Assembly: GCA_009993955.1 (NCBI GenBank) | Contig: JAACSL010000014.1 | Span: 44,674 to 108,673 of the forward strand | From: Paraglaciecola sp. | GTDB lineage: Bacteria; Pseudomonadota; Gammaproteobacteria; Enterobacterales; Alteromonadaceae | DNA length: 64,000 bases | Direction of reading: 5' to 3' | In this document: positions 1 to 10,580 of the stretch, one piece after another | Numbering within the stretch: the stretch's first letter is position 1 | Layout: the number at the start of each line of letters is the position of its first letter | Position numbers and translations under genes: made by a program | The notes under the pieces: generated by a model | The model's database searches: none | Told to the model about the DNA's origin: nothing | What the model saw: the letters and a program-made list of their open reading frames with translations, nothing else

Positions 1-1
1 G

Positions 2-85
2 CACAAAGCCAGTGAGTACCGCGCTGTTATCACGGTAACACGCTGGCTGGCAGATGTTCTTGGTGTTGAGTCAACACGAAAGTAA
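2..85 (+). CDS. C-terminal end of a gene truncated by the window edge (...HKASEYRAVITVTRWLADVLGVESTRK*)
   Basis: Open frame from the window start to TAA at 83-85; no homolog identified by eye, so the call is weak. Confidence 0.35.
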   Translation, partial: HKASEYRAVITVTRWLADVLGVESTRK

Positions 86-205
86 AAAATATCCATCCTA
101 CATACCCCAATGACCTAGGCAAACGCCGCTTCCTGATTAACACTGTACAATCACTGTTGTGGATCAGTAATTTGAATGTGGCGCACTTCCTGCTTTTAAA
201 TAATT

Positions 206-1744
206 TTGATGAACTCTTTACCAAGGAATTTTACGTTGAACGCGTTTAGGATTGTTTATTCTGTGCTCATCCTCACTTGTTTGAGCGTCACACCATGCTT
301 GCAAGCAGAAGAAGATCGCCCAACCCATGCTTTTAATCGACAATGGCTCGAAGACCATGCCAAAACACTCGCAAGCAAACCTTTTGTTGAACAAAAGATC
401 GAAGCAGATAATCCGCTGAGTCAGCTAAATTACGACGACTATAAAAAAATTCAGTTTCAACGTGCGGCCACCATTTGGGCAAAAGAAGATCGTCAATTTC
501 GCCTCATTCCTATGCATCCGGGTTTTTTATTCAAGACCCCAGTTAAGCTTAATTTAGTGGTAGGAGGCATATCGCGGCGCATCTTATATACCAGTGAAAT
601 ATTCAACTATGACAAAGACTTAGATGCCGCCAAACAAAGCAAAGCCAGTGGCTATTCTGGCTTTCAGGTAACGACGCCCATCAATAACAGCGATGTGTGG
701 GATGAGTTTATGGTATTCCAGGGTGGAAGTTATTTTCGCGCAGTTGGCAAGCATAACTGGTACGGATTATCAGCGCGTGGACTGGCTATAAATACGGCTC
801 GGCCGTCTGGCGAAGAATTTCCAGTCTTCACTGAATTTTGGATTGAGCGCACCAAAGAACGCTCACCCACTTTAGTTATTCACGCCATTATGGAGAGTAA
901 ATCGCTGACCGGTGCCTTTACCTTTAAGGCGACCCCTGGCGACAATACTGTTGTTGAAGTTAACAGCCGGTTTTACCCACGACGCAGCATAGAAGTATTT
1001 GGCATTGCACCACTTACTTCCATGTTTTTGTTTAACGCCATGGACAGGCAGCGCTTTGATGACTTTCGCCCCGCGGTGCATGACTCAGATGGTTTATTTA
1101 TTATCAGCAGCAATGGCGAAAAAATTTGGCGGCCGTTGATCAATCCTAAAAAATTACAAGTTTCCGCCTTCAGCGATACGGCACCCTCAGGCTTTGGTTT
1201 GTTGCAACGGCATCGACAATTTCATGATTTTCAAGACATGGAGGCCAACTACGAAAAACGCGCTTCTGCTTGGGTTGAACCAATAGGTGATTGGGGGCCC
1301 GGTCATGTTGAACTCATTGAAATACCCACCAATGCAGAAATCCACGACAACATTGTCGCTTTTTGGCAACCCAAGGCACCACTGCGCAAGGGGCAGGAAT
1401 ACAGTTTTCAGTACAAAATTTTCTGGGGTATGCAAGTGGCGACGGAAGGCCAGTCAGGTCGTATTGTCGCCAGTGCTTCAGGACGAAGTTTAAGTGATGA
1501 AAAAGTGCGTGAATTTGTATTGGACTATTCGGGGCCTGATATTCCCAATAACTTGTTGGTGAATGCCAGTACCAGCGCAGGCAACATGGTGGGTAGTGTG
1601 GTGAAAATATTGCCACAAAGCGGCCAATGCCGAGTGGTGGTAAAATTTGCCCCCGGTGATGCAAACATGGCTGAGCTTCGCGTCGGACTGACCAGCAATA
1701 ATAAACCTTGGGGTGAAACATGGTTGTACCGATGGACACGTTAA
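206..1744 (+). CDS. opgG: Glucans biosynthesis protein OpgG/MdoG, periplasmic; the ATG is probably at 209
   Basis: Signal peptide and OpgG-like sequence (FRLIPMHPGFLFKTPV, GKHNWYGLSARGLAINTA, EEFPVFTEFWIERT); followed by opgH. Confidence 0.9.
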   Translation: MMNSLPRNFTLNAFRIVYSVLILTCLSVTPCLQAEEDRPTHAFNRQWLEDHAKTLASKPFVEQKIEADNPLSQLNYDDYKKIQFQRAATIWAKEDRQFRLIPMHPGFLFKTPVKLNLVVGGISRRILYTSEIFNYDKDLDAAKQSKASGYSGFQVTTPINNSDVWDEFMVFQGGSYFRAVGKHNWYGLSARGLAINTARPSGEEFPVFTEFWIERTKERSPTLVIHAIMESKSLTGAFTFKATPGDNTVVEVNSRFYPRRSIEVFGIAPLTSMFLFNAMDRQRFDDFRPAVHDSDGLFIISSNGEKIWRPLINPKKLQVSAFSDTAPSGFGLLQRHRQFHDFQDMEANYEKRASAWVEPIGDWGPGHVELIEIPTNAEIHDNIVAFWQPKAPLRKGQEYSFQYKIFWGMQVATEGQSGRIVASASGRSLSDEKVREFVLDYSGPDIPNNLLVNASTSAGNMVGSVVKILPQSGQCRVVVKFAPGDANMAELRVGLTSNNKPWGETWLYRWTR

Positions 1745-3892
1745 ACCAGGGTCAAGGTGCCACCCCCGCTGAGAAGCCATTGGCCATGCCAGCGCAAAAT
1801 TTTAGCCGTAAGCCCAAAGCATATTTTGCCAATCAAACATGGCGCACTTACCTTGCACGATTATTAACCTTTGGCGGCGCCATAACTATGACCAGCTATG
1901 CCACTTATCAGATGGTGTTGATTGTGTCACAGGTGGACGTGACGGTTTTGCAATGGGTAATGGTGGTTTTGTTTGCCCTCACGTTTATTTGGATTGCGTT
2001 AGCCGCTTGTGCCGCGCTCACCGGCTTTTTGCTCAGGGCCAAACCCTTGGTGTCGCGTAGCCACACAACAAGCCACAAAAAAACGGTGTTATTAATGCCC
2101 ATTTATAATGAGGATGCCAGTCAAACGTGTGCAGCCTTGTTGAGTATGGCAAAAGCCTTGGTGGCCAAAGGCTGGGGACAACAATTTGAAATTTTTATTA
2201 TTTCTGATTCCAACAAAGCTGATTTATGGGTGAAAGAAACAGCCGCGGTGAAAGCACTGCAAAGCGAATTAGCGGGGGAGATGCAGGTATGGTATCGCCG
2301 TCGTTACCACAACACCGCTAAAAAAGCCGGCAATGTGCACGAGTTTGTCAGTCGCTGGGGTGGGCAATACGACTTTATGTTGATCTTAGATGCCGACAGC
2401 TTATTGTCGGCGGAGACCTTGATCACCCTCATGGCAGAAATGGAAACTGATCCGAATAGCGGCATTCTGCAAACCCTGCCTTGCCTTTACAGGGGCGATA
2501 CTTTGTTTGCGCGCTTGCAACAGTTTGCGGGATCAATATACGGACCCATTGTGGCTGAGGGCATTACGGCTTGGCAGGGTAATGATGGTAACTATTGTGG
2601 CTGAGGGCATTACGGCTTGGCAGGGTAATGATGGTAACTATTGGGGGCACAATGCCATCATTCGCGTGAGCGCCTTTGCCGCTACCGCCGGTTTACCCAG
2701 TTTAGGAGGTAAAAAACCCTTCAGTGGCGATATTCTGTCTCACGATTTTGTCGAAGCTGCCTTGATGCGCCGTGCAGGATGGTCGGTGCGCATGTTACCT
2801 AATTTAAAAGGCTCATGGGAAGAAAGCCCACCCAGTTTATCGGATGTCGCCACACGCGATAGACGTTGGGCACAAGGCAATATTCAGCATTTGGCCGTGT
2901 TACGTGCACGAGGTTTACGTTGGCCAAATCGTTTTCACATGCTCACTGGTATTATGGGCTACCTCGCCTCACCCATCTGGTTTGCCCTGATTTTGATTGG
3001 TATTGTGATGGCGGTGCAAATTCACTACGTCAACGTGGAATATTTTTCTGACGAAATGAGTTTATTTCCCCACTGGCCGGTCTTTGACTCACAGCGCATG
3101 GTGCAGCTGTTTGTCATCACCATGGCTATCCTATTAGTCCCCAAAATATTAGGTTTGGTAAGGGCTATATTCAGCCCTGAGTTGCGCCGACCATTAGGCG
3201 TTATTCGCCTAATACTAGGGGCCTGTGTGGAACTATTTTTTTCGGTGTTGTATGCCCCGATCTTCATGTTGATCCACAGTAAACACATCATTGATATATT
3301 TCGTGGCCGTGACTCTGGCTGGTCTGCACAACAACGTCAATACAGCGGGTTACCTTGGGCACAGTTATTTCGTCTGCACAGCTGGCATACCATGATCGGT
3401 ATCAGCATAACCCTGGTTTTATCCTACTACTCGCCACCACTGTTACTGTGGCTTGCTCCTACCTTAGTGGGATTGGTATTCGCCATTCCACTGTCTGCCT
3501 TAAGTGGTAGTCAGGGTCTAGCGCGGGTACTGCGTTTTGTGGGTTTACTGAACATTCCTGAAGAAGTAACAGAACACGCGGTGATGCAAAAGCGAGAATC
3601 CTATGTTGCGCACTTTGCTAAGGTTGTCGCCGACATCAATATCCATCGTTTACTGAGTGAACAACAACTGCGTGAACAACACTTTTCTATGGTATTAACG
3701 GCACCAAAAGCCGCACGCGGCCACCCTCCCATCAATCAAATGGGCGCGGCCTATAAAATAGCGGATGCACATGATGCCGACGAGGCCTTGGAATGGATGC
3801 ATAATCAAGAAAAACTGGCACTGCTCAGCCACCCAGAAATCTTTGCCGATCTCCTGCGCCTGCACCAGAAAAACCTGCGGCAAAGCCAATAA
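1720..3892 (+). pseudogene. opgH: Glucans biosynthesis glucosyltransferase OpgH/MdoH, split into two frames (1720-2604 and 2507-3892) by a 46-bp tandem duplication
   Basis: Both ORFs are OpgH-like (MPIYNED, LDADSLLS, LSHDFVEAALMRRAGW); removing one 46-bp copy restores a single ~708-aa frame. Confidence 0.85.
2548..2639 (+). repeat. Perfect 46-bp tandem direct duplication (2548-2593 and 2594-2639) inside opgH
   Basis: attgtggctgagggcattacggcttggcagggtaatgatggtaact occurs twice in succession, then ATTG. Confidence 0.97.
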
Positions 3893-3974
3893 TGCACGAG
3901 CTTGAGGTGTGCGTTGAACGTTTATTATACCCATTGTAGCCGTGGTTTTTGGCAATGAGGAGTAGAGTATAATC

Positions 3975-4988
3975 ATGCAAAAATTGCCCGCTTTACAGGC
4001 GGTTGAACGGTTGTCCTTGGGTGTTTTTCCGACACCTTTGAGTCATTTAAGTCGCTTAAGCGCTTTACTCAACCGCCCAGATATTTACATAAAACGCGAT
4101 GACTTGAGTGGTTTGGCTTTAGGTGGCAACAAGGTGCGCAAACTTGAATATTTGCTTGGTGATGCAAAAGCCAAACTCAGTGATTGTGTGATTACCGCTG
4201 GTGCCGTGCAGTCTAACCATTGCCGACAAACCGCAGCAGCGGCGGCGATGTTGGGTTTACCCTGCCATTTAATGCTAGGGGGCGATGAGCCTGCACATAC
4301 CAATGGCAATTTACTGTTAGATAAACTTTTTGGTAGTCACATTCATTGGCAAGGGGAACTGCGTAAGGGTGAGGGTATTCCCGCCTTGGTACAAAAGCTA
4401 AGCAAGCAGGGTTTATCCCTCTACGTTGTGCCATATGGCGGCTCAAACGCCCTAGGCTGCTTAGGTTTTGCCAATGCATTAGTGGAATTGCAACAACAAA
4501 TTGAACATACACCTATCACCCATATCGTTTTTGCCTCAAGTTCTGGCGCTACCCATGCTGGCTTAATGCTGGGTAAAGCCTTGTTAAACCAGCGCTACAC
4601 CCTGTTAGGCATCAACATCGACAAAGATGAATCAGGAGCCCTGCCCTTTGCACAGCGTATTGTCGAGCTTGCTAACCAAGCGGCTCAGCTGGTGGGCTTA
4701 GACAGACTTTTTAGCTCAGACGATGTCAATCTGTGTGATGATTATTTTGCCGAAGGTTACGGAGTCTTAGGTGCCGCCGAGCAGCACGCCATTGAGTTAT
4801 TGGCGCGTAAAGAGGGAATTTTACTTGACCCCGTTTATACCGGACGTGCCATGGCCGGTCTCATCGATTTGGTCAACCGCGGCTATTTTACAACCAAGGA
4901 CAGGGTCTTATTTTGGCACACAGGTGGCAGCCCTGCCTTATTTGCTTACGCCGAACAAATTAGCACAGCAGACAAACTTGCGCCGTGA
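3975..4988 (+). CDS. PLP-dependent D-cysteine desulfhydrase / ACC-deaminase family protein
   Basis: IKRDDLSGLALGGNKVRKLEYLLGDA and GAVQSNHCRQTAAAAAMLG motifs. Confidence 0.85.
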   Translation: MQKLPALQAVERLSLGVFPTPLSHLSRLSALLNRPDIYIKRDDLSGLALGGNKVRKLEYLLGDAKAKLSDCVITAGAVQSNHCRQTAAAAAMLGLPCHLMLGGDEPAHTNGNLLLDKLFGSHIHWQGELRKGEGIPALVQKLSKQGLSLYVVPYGGSNALGCLGFANALVELQQQIEHTPITHIVFASSSGATHAGLMLGKALLNQRYTLLGINIDKDESGALPFAQRIVELANQAAQLVGLDRLFSSDDVNLCDDYFAEGYGVLGAAEQHAIELLARKEGILLDPVYTGRAMAGLIDLVNRGYFTTKDRVLFWHTGGSPALFAYAEQISTADKLAP

Positions 4989-5027
4989 TGAGCTTAGGTT
5001 AAGATACGTTTATTCATCACTAGCGTC

Positions 5028-6263
5028 GTGGTTTCAGCAGTGCTACCAAAGCAGTTAAGTCGCCCATACAGACCATTATTTCAGCGAATTTTGCTTGGTT
5101 TATACTGTCTGTTAAGTGCTGGCGTCTGCACTGCGCAAGACAGCAATAGCCAAAAGCTTTCCATTGTAGTTGGACACGAAAATCCAGCGATTCACGACAT
5201 CGTTAAACAGTTTGAAGTAGAGACTGGGATTGCCATAGACACACGTTTTTTTGACAACAGCGAACTGAAAGTAGAGTTATTGCAACGTAGTGAAAGTGTC
5301 ACCCTACCCGACGCAGCCATACTGCCTGCTGATTTTCTTGGTTTGGCGTCTTTGCAGTACAGCGAAATCCCCCCTCAGTTGCTCAGTGAGCAAACCAGTC
5401 CTATTTTTAAACAATCTGCCATGATAAAAGGCCAGTTTCGCAGCGTGCCCATTATTGCTGGCAATCATTTATTGTTGTTTTACAACAAACGCCTAGTGCG
5501 TGATGCTGCAAGCACTTGGCGTGAGTTACAACAGCAAGCTAAGCAGTTGCCTGCCGATGTACGGGCAATTACTTGGAGTTACAACGAGATGTATTGGTTG
5601 ATCCCCTTCATCACAGCCATGCAATCGATACCACTTAGCGAAGATACCGTGCAGTTAGATACATCGGCCATGCAACAAGCATTGGCGTTTTATACTTCAG
5701 TGGCGAAACAAGGTTTAGTTGATCCTAATTGTGACTACCACTGTTCCATCAGCGCCTTCAACGCTGGACAAGCAGCCTATTTGCTCTCGGGTGATTGGTC
5801 GTTAGGTGCGCTTCGCGATGCCTTGGGTGAAGACCTAGGTGTGGCATCCTTGCCAATGATAGCAGATCACCCTATGCGTTCGTATTTTTCGACTCATGTT
5901 CTGACCTTTCCCGGTAACGCCTTAAACGGTGAAAAACGCCCGCAACTGCTTAGATTAATCGAGTACTTACAGAGCGAATTGGTGCAGCGCCTGTTATGGC
6001 AAAAAATGCAGGTCTTGCCGGTGAATACTAAACTGTTACGTGAGCTTGATCAGATTGGTAATCCTCGATTACACACCTTGATTGAACAGTTAAATCAGTC
6101 GATTCCCTTACCCACTAGTGAAGAAATGGCCATCGTTTGGGAGGCGATGGGCATTGGTTTTCGGCGGTATGCCGCTGAAATAGTCACGGCAGAACAAGCT
6201 ACCCAGTTGATGCAGCATTTGGCAGAAGAATCGATTAATCGTCATGGACAGAGAGCCAACTAG
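5028..6263 (+). CDS. Extracellular solute-binding protein (ABC sugar-binding-like), with no permease genes nearby
   Basis: Signal peptide; SBP-like fold motifs (IVVGHENPAIHDIVKQFEVETGI, AFNAGQAAYLLSGDWSLGAL). Confidence 0.75.
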   Translation: MVSAVLPKQLSRPYRPLFQRILLGLYCLLSAGVCTAQDSNSQKLSIVVGHENPAIHDIVKQFEVETGIAIDTRFFDNSELKVELLQRSESVTLPDAAILPADFLGLASLQYSEIPPQLLSEQTSPIFKQSAMIKGQFRSVPIIAGNHLLLFYNKRLVRDAASTWRELQQQAKQLPADVRAITWSYNEMYWLIPFITAMQSIPLSEDTVQLDTSAMQQALAFYTSVAKQGLVDPNCDYHCSISAFNAGQAAYLLSGDWSLGALRDALGEDLGVASLPMIADHPMRSYFSTHVLTFPGNALNGEKRPQLLRLIEYLQSELVQRLLWQKMQVLPVNTKLLRELDQIGNPRLHTLIEQLNQSIPLPTSEEMAIVWEAMGIGFRRYAAEIVTAEQATQLMQHLAEESINRHGQRAN

Positions 6264-8493
6264 GGTGAAAAAAGTATCGTTTAGCCAGTTGTTGTTTCGG
6301 CAAATAGTCCTGTTTGTTTTGGTGCCTTTAGTGGGCGTTGTTGTCTACTCTCTGTTCATCAATTTGCGCTCTGAGTCACTGGCCACACAAGATGCCCTGC
6401 AATCGAATAATCAAGCCCTTGCGTCGTCTTTAGATAATCGCTTTTCATTTTATCAATACGCCATTGCAGGGCTTAGTCAAAACCGAGCGTTAGGGGAGTT
6501 AGCCACCAATATTTTGTATGCACAAGCCGCCGACAAATCCTTACAACAATTTGCGCAGAGCCATTCTGCTGTTACGGCTGTGTTGATCGTCGACAAGCAG
6601 GGTTTTACCCTATCGGGCTTCCCGTTTGCTGCCCTAAAAGTAGGCTCAGAGCTACTCACTGAGTTTATCCAAGGGAATTTACAACACAGCACCATGAGCA
6701 AATTGCCTGAGTTACACTACTTTGAGGCAGCTTGGTTAGGTAACTACAGTTTACCCATGGCGCAACATGGTCAACTTGCTTTTGTGGTTCCATTGCAACG
6801 GGCAACAAAATCATTGATTAATCCCATGGTGTCCAGTGCCTTGATGATGGTGTTTATTGATCCCATTGCATTGGTACAAGAAATTAAGCAAAACAATCTA
6901 GATGCAAAAACGGCCGGACAGTATCTTCTGCAAACGACTAATTTGACCTTCGGTGAAGCACCGCAACCAGCCGATGAATTTTTAGTTGCGCAACACGAAC
7001 TACAAACAATCTTGCAGGATAATGGTCAACTCAAACCATTAACGATAGCGACGTACTACCCCAAGACCGCCTACACCGCCAATATTTATCAAACCTTGTA
7101 CCTGACCCTGAGTGCCCTAGGCATCATCTTGCTCATGAGCTTTTTCTTCCTGCGTCAGTGGTTCAAAAAACTCAATAAACCCATCGAAGATGTGGTGGTA
7201 TTAAGCAAGGAAATTGCCGAAGGCCACTACTCAGACATTGAGCACAACAGCAAGTACCTTGAGTTCGAAGAGATCAACAGGGCCTTGATGGTCATGGCCG
7301 AAAAAATTAAACAACAAATGCTGCACCTTGACCATGCACGCAGCAAAGCTGAAGACGCCGATCAACTTAAATCACAGTTCTTGGCTAACATGAGCCACGA
7401 AATTCGCACCCCAATGAATGGCTTACTCGGTATTTTACAGTTGCTTAAACAAGACGCCTCGTTTGATAAACATACCAATATGCTGAACACCGCCCTGCAA
7501 TCAGGTCAAAACCTGCTGCGCATTTTGAATGACATTCTTGATTTATCAAAAATTGAGGCAGAACGATTAGATATTGAAAAAACTCACTTTATTCCCGCCA
7601 AGCTGGTTAATGAAACCCTGGAGTTAATTGCCCCTGACTGCGCGCAAAAAGGCATAGACTTGTTGGTTGAATTGGCGCCTGAAATGCGCAACAAGTGGCT
7701 CGGTGATAGTTTGCGACTCAGCCAAATCTTAAACAACCTCCTCTCTAATGCAGTCAAATTTACCGCCAAAGGCAGCATCACACTGCAAGCACACTATCGA
7801 CAGGAGCATAATGAGCAGAGGCTCTACTTTAGCGTTATTGATCAAGGCATTGGTCTTAGCCCCGCCCAAATTGACCATTTATTTACTCCGTTTAAACAGG
7901 CTGATGCCTCCACCACCCGACTGTTTGGTGGAACAGGTTTAGGTTTGTATATCAGCCGCAAGTTGGTGAGGTTAATGGGAGGAGACCTGTGGGTGGAGAG
8001 TCAGTTAGGTCAGGGAGCAAGTTTTCATTTTTATGTGTGTGTTGAACCAGCCCAAACTAACGATGTCGCTGCCAGTGAATCAACTTCAGAACTGACAGAG
8101 GCACCGGATTTAAGGTCAAAACGCATATTGTTGGTTGAAGATAATCTTATTAACCAAGAAATTTTGCAGATGATGTTAGCGCCAACCAATGCCATCATCT
8201 GCACCGCAAACAACGGGCTTGAGGCCTTAACTGCCTATGCCACGTTTATGCCTGATTTGATCTTAATGGATGTGCAGATGCCAGAAATGGATGGCACAAC
8301 AGCCACCCAACAACTGCGTGAACAGGGGGTAGAGGTGCCGATCATTATGCAGACAGCCAATGTCAATCAACAGGATATATCGTCTTACCACCAGCTTGGC
8401 GCAACTGGGGTGTTAGGTAAACCCACTGACTTACAACAATTGTATCAAATGCTGCACACTCATTTAGTGGCTAATGACATAGCGACTAAATGA
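6244..8493 (+). CDS. Hybrid sensor histidine kinase (periplasmic sensor, HAMP-like, HisKA, HATPase, REC)
   Basis: [19 protein letters not shown]-box, GGTGLGLYISRKLVRLMGG, REC LLVEDNLINQE...LMDVQMPEMDG; overlaps the SBP gene by 20 bp. Confidence 0.92.
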   Translation: MDREPTRVKKVSFSQLLFRQIVLFVLVPLVGVVVYSLFINLRSESLATQDALQSNNQALASSLDNRFSFYQYAIAGLSQNRALGELATNILYAQAADKSLQQFAQSHSAVTAVLIVDKQGFTLSGFPFAALKVGSELLTEFIQGNLQHSTMSKLPELHYFEAAWLGNYSLPMAQHGQLAFVVPLQRATKSLINPMVSSALMMVFIDPIALVQEIKQNNLDAKTAGQYLLQTTNLTFGEAPQPADEFLVAQHELQTILQDNGQLKPLTIATYYPKTAYTANIYQTLYLTLSALGIILLMSFFFLRQWFKKLNKPIEDVVVLSKEIAEGHYSDIEHNSKYLEFEEINRALMVMAEKIKQQMLHLDHARSKAEDADQLKSQFLANMSHEIRTPMNGLLGILQLLKQDASFDKHTNMLNTALQSGQNLLRILNDILDLSKIEAERLDIEKTHFIPAKLVNETLELIAPDCAQKGIDLLVELAPEMRNKWLGDSLRLSQILNNLLSNAVKFTAKGSITLQAHYRQEHNEQRLYFSVIDQGIGLSPAQIDHLFTPFKQADASTTRLFGGTGLGLYISRKLVRLMGGDLWVESQLGQGASFHFYVCVEPAQTNDVAASESTSELTEAPDLRSKRILLVEDNLINQEILQMMLAPTNAIICTANNGLEALTAYATFMPDLILMDVQMPEMDGTTATQQLREQGVEVPIIMQTANVNQQDISSYHQLGATGVLGKPTDLQQLYQMLHTHLVANDIATK

Positions 8494-8969
8494 GCGAGGT
8501 CTTCCCCCAAACTCAGCGTTGGACGCTCTACTATCCGGCCTAATTCAGTTTCCCCGTCAAACAAAATAAACGTAGGCGTGAAACGCAATTGGTAAACCCG
8601 AGACAGGCCTTCTGGATCTTGTTTTTGCTGATTTACCGCTACCAATTGCAGCATGGCCAGGGACACCTGTGCCTCATCTAACAGTTTTAATAAACGGGGC
8701 ACCTCACGCTGACTGTCGTGACACCAGCCTCCAAATAAAATAAGTAAGGACTTGCCCTGTAATTGTTGCGCTGCAACAAGTTCTTGCTCTGAGGCACTAT
8801 AAGCGCGGTAGTTTTCAGCAAAATGTGACATCAACGACGACACTTGTTGTTGGCTGACTTGCCCCTCAGGCAAGCTTGCCACTGGCTTTTCTGGTGCACT
8901 TTGACAACCAACGACACTAAAGACAAGTAGCAGTAGCGCGTAGGCATGTAACGGTAAGATAAGTCGCAT
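8460..8969 (-). CDS. Thioredoxin-like lipoprotein
   Basis: Lipobox-like VVGC after a signal peptide; LLILFGGWCHDSQREVPRLLKLL and RFTPTFILFDG thioredoxin-fold motifs. Confidence 0.7.
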   Translation of the reverse strand: MRLILPLHAYALLLLVFSVVGCQSAPEKPVASLPEGQVSQQQVSSLMSHFAENYRAYSASEQELVAAQQLQGKSLLILFGGWCHDSQREVPRLLKLLDEAQVSLAMLQLVAVNQQKQDPEGLSRVYQLRFTPTFILFDGETELGRIVERPTLSLGEDLAHLVAMSLATK

Positions 8970-9018
8970 TAATGATCCCTTATTTTGCTTGAGCTGACAA
9001 ACGATGCTGAGGTGGCAA

Positions 9019-9954
9019 TCAACGCTGATTGACTATCAGTTTTAATGAAGTTTCTTGCTTTGGCATAGACAATAAAAAATCAATGAACTCACTCAGACCA
9101 GGGTGATTCACTTCATGCAGATACGCTAATTTTAGTGAGCATTGAAACTCCTTACACACACTCACTTTGCTCAGTTGTCCTTGTTGCACATAGTGCTCAG
9201 CAATACTCACTGGCAGCAAAGCCATGCCGCCTTGATTAAGCAGCAGTTCTAAGGCAATGCGAATGGAGCTGGTGTTAAATTTTGCTTCTCGTGTGCCCGG
9301 AAAATGTCTCTCTACTTCTTCACGGGCTTTAGCGTGCCACTCAAGATTAATATAACGTTTGGCAACATCGTCCACCTCGTCATCGGCCAGTTGATTCATG
9401 TACAAAGCCAAGCAGACATTTAACAGTGGTTGCATGATTATCTGGTCAGATTTAAGCGGCTCACTGACCACAGCCAGATCAAGGGTGCGATTATGTAATT
9501 GCCGGGATAATTGCTCATTTGTCATGATGTCTGCATGCACAGATAACGCGGGAAAATACTCACTAATTGCGCCAAGAGCATGACTTAAATACAGCTCCCA
9601 AGCGTTAGGTGTGCCAGCAATGGCAATGTGCTGAACGTTGACATTATTGATGGCTTTTACTGCTTCGTTAAGTGTGACTGCCAGTGATTCGGCATAAGGC
9701 ACGAGCTTATGTCCCGCGGCAGTTAATTGAATACTGTTACGATTGCGGATAAAGAGCGGACTATTAAAATACTCTTCGAGCTGTTTAATCCGAGCACTGA
9801 CTGCTGATGGTGTCAGAAACAGATTTTCTGCCGTCTTTCCAAAGTGTCGAGTTTTGACCACTTCGAGAAAGGTAACGAGGAAACGCACGTCCATAGATAG
9901 GGCTTTTTGTTGACTTGATAGTGAATTCATACCCTGATTGACCCACAATTTCAA
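9019..9954 (-). CDS. LysR-family transcriptional regulator
   Basis: N-terminal wHTH DVRFLVTFLEVVKTRHFGKTAENLFLTPSAVSARIKQLEEYF. Confidence 0.92.
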   Translation of the reverse strand: MKLWVNQGMNSLSSQQKALSMDVRFLVTFLEVVKTRHFGKTAENLFLTPSAVSARIKQLEEYFNSPLFIRNRNSIQLTAAGHKLVPYAESLAVTLNEAVKAINNVNVQHIAIAGTPNAWELYLSHALGAISEYFPALSVHADIMTNEQLSRQLHNRTLDLAVVSEPLKSDQIIMQPLLNVCLALYMNQLADDEVDDVAKRYINLEWHAKAREEVERHFPGTREAKFNTSSIRIALELLLNQGGMALLPVSIAEHYVQQGQLSKVSVCKEFQCSLKLAYLHEVNHPGLSEFIDFLLSMPKQETSLKLIVNQR

Positions 9955-9961
9955 TAAAAAG

Positions 9962-9982
9962 ACGCCGTTTGGACAACGGCGT
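9962..9982 (-). terminator. Intrinsic terminator downstream of the 10017-10238 gene
   Basis: ACGCCGTT-TGGAC-AACGGCGT stem-loop followed on the minus strand by a T-rich tract. Confidence 0.75.
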
Positions 9983-10016
9983 TTTCATTCAGCAACTCAT
10001 ACAGAGCGGTTTAGTC

Positions 10017-10238
10017 TTACAGCTGTGTCACGGTGGCGTAGCCTTCTGACTCCAATTCTTGGTTGACACAAGTGAGCAAATAGTCAGCTAGTTTGTCAGC
10101 AGTGATGCCATCGTCCTCGGCCATTTCTGTACAAAATTGCTTTAATTCTTTCAACAAGGCTTCGTCGGCTGTCGGTTTATCGTCAGCATACGAAGAAAAA
10201 CTCAATAACCCCACAAATAGTATTGCAACAGTTTTCAT
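10017..10238 (-). CDS. Small secreted hypothetical protein
   Basis: 73 aa, clear signal peptide (MKTVAILFVGLLSFSSYA), followed by a terminator. Confidence 0.6.
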   Translation of the reverse strand: MKTVAILFVGLLSFSSYADDKPTADEALLKELKQFCTEMAEDDGITADKLADYLLTCVNQELESEGYATVTQL

Positions 10239-10296
10239 GCTTTCTTCGCGATATTAAAGTAATGGCAGAAAATGTTTTTCTGGCCATTTACACAAA

Positions 10297-10329
10297 AGGC
10301 GCATCTGCTAGTTTCCTGCAGATGCGCCT
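10297..10329 (-). terminator. Strong hairpin/intrinsic terminator for the 10389-10580 gene
   Basis: 12-bp perfect stem AGGCGCATCTGC/GCAGATGCGCCT, 9-nt loop, TTTTG following on the minus strand. Confidence 0.7.
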
Positions 10330-10388
10330 CAACAACTTGTATAACTACAAACTTTTAGCGACCTTGGGTTGTGTTAACCCTTGGTTTA

Positions 10389-10580
10389 TTATTCGCCAGT
10401 CAGATGTTTGTTTTTAGACTCGATATTTTTCTGTCTTTTCTCACGCTGCTTCTTTTCGAGCTCAGCGCGGATCTTGGCAGCTTTTTTATCTTTTGATGAA
10501 ACTTCTAAGTCTTCGTCATCAAACTCATCTAAACTAACGCGATTATCTTTACCCATAACATTTATCGAAGTGACTAACAC
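10389..10580 (-). CDS. Small highly charged hypothetical protein
   Basis: 63 aa, MGKDNRVSLDEFDDEDLEVSS...KKAAKIRAELEKKQREKRQ; terminator downstream. Confidence 0.5.
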   Translation of the reverse strand: MLVTSINVMGKDNRVSLDEFDDEDLEVSSKDKKAAKIRAELEKKQREKRQKNIESKNKHLTGE

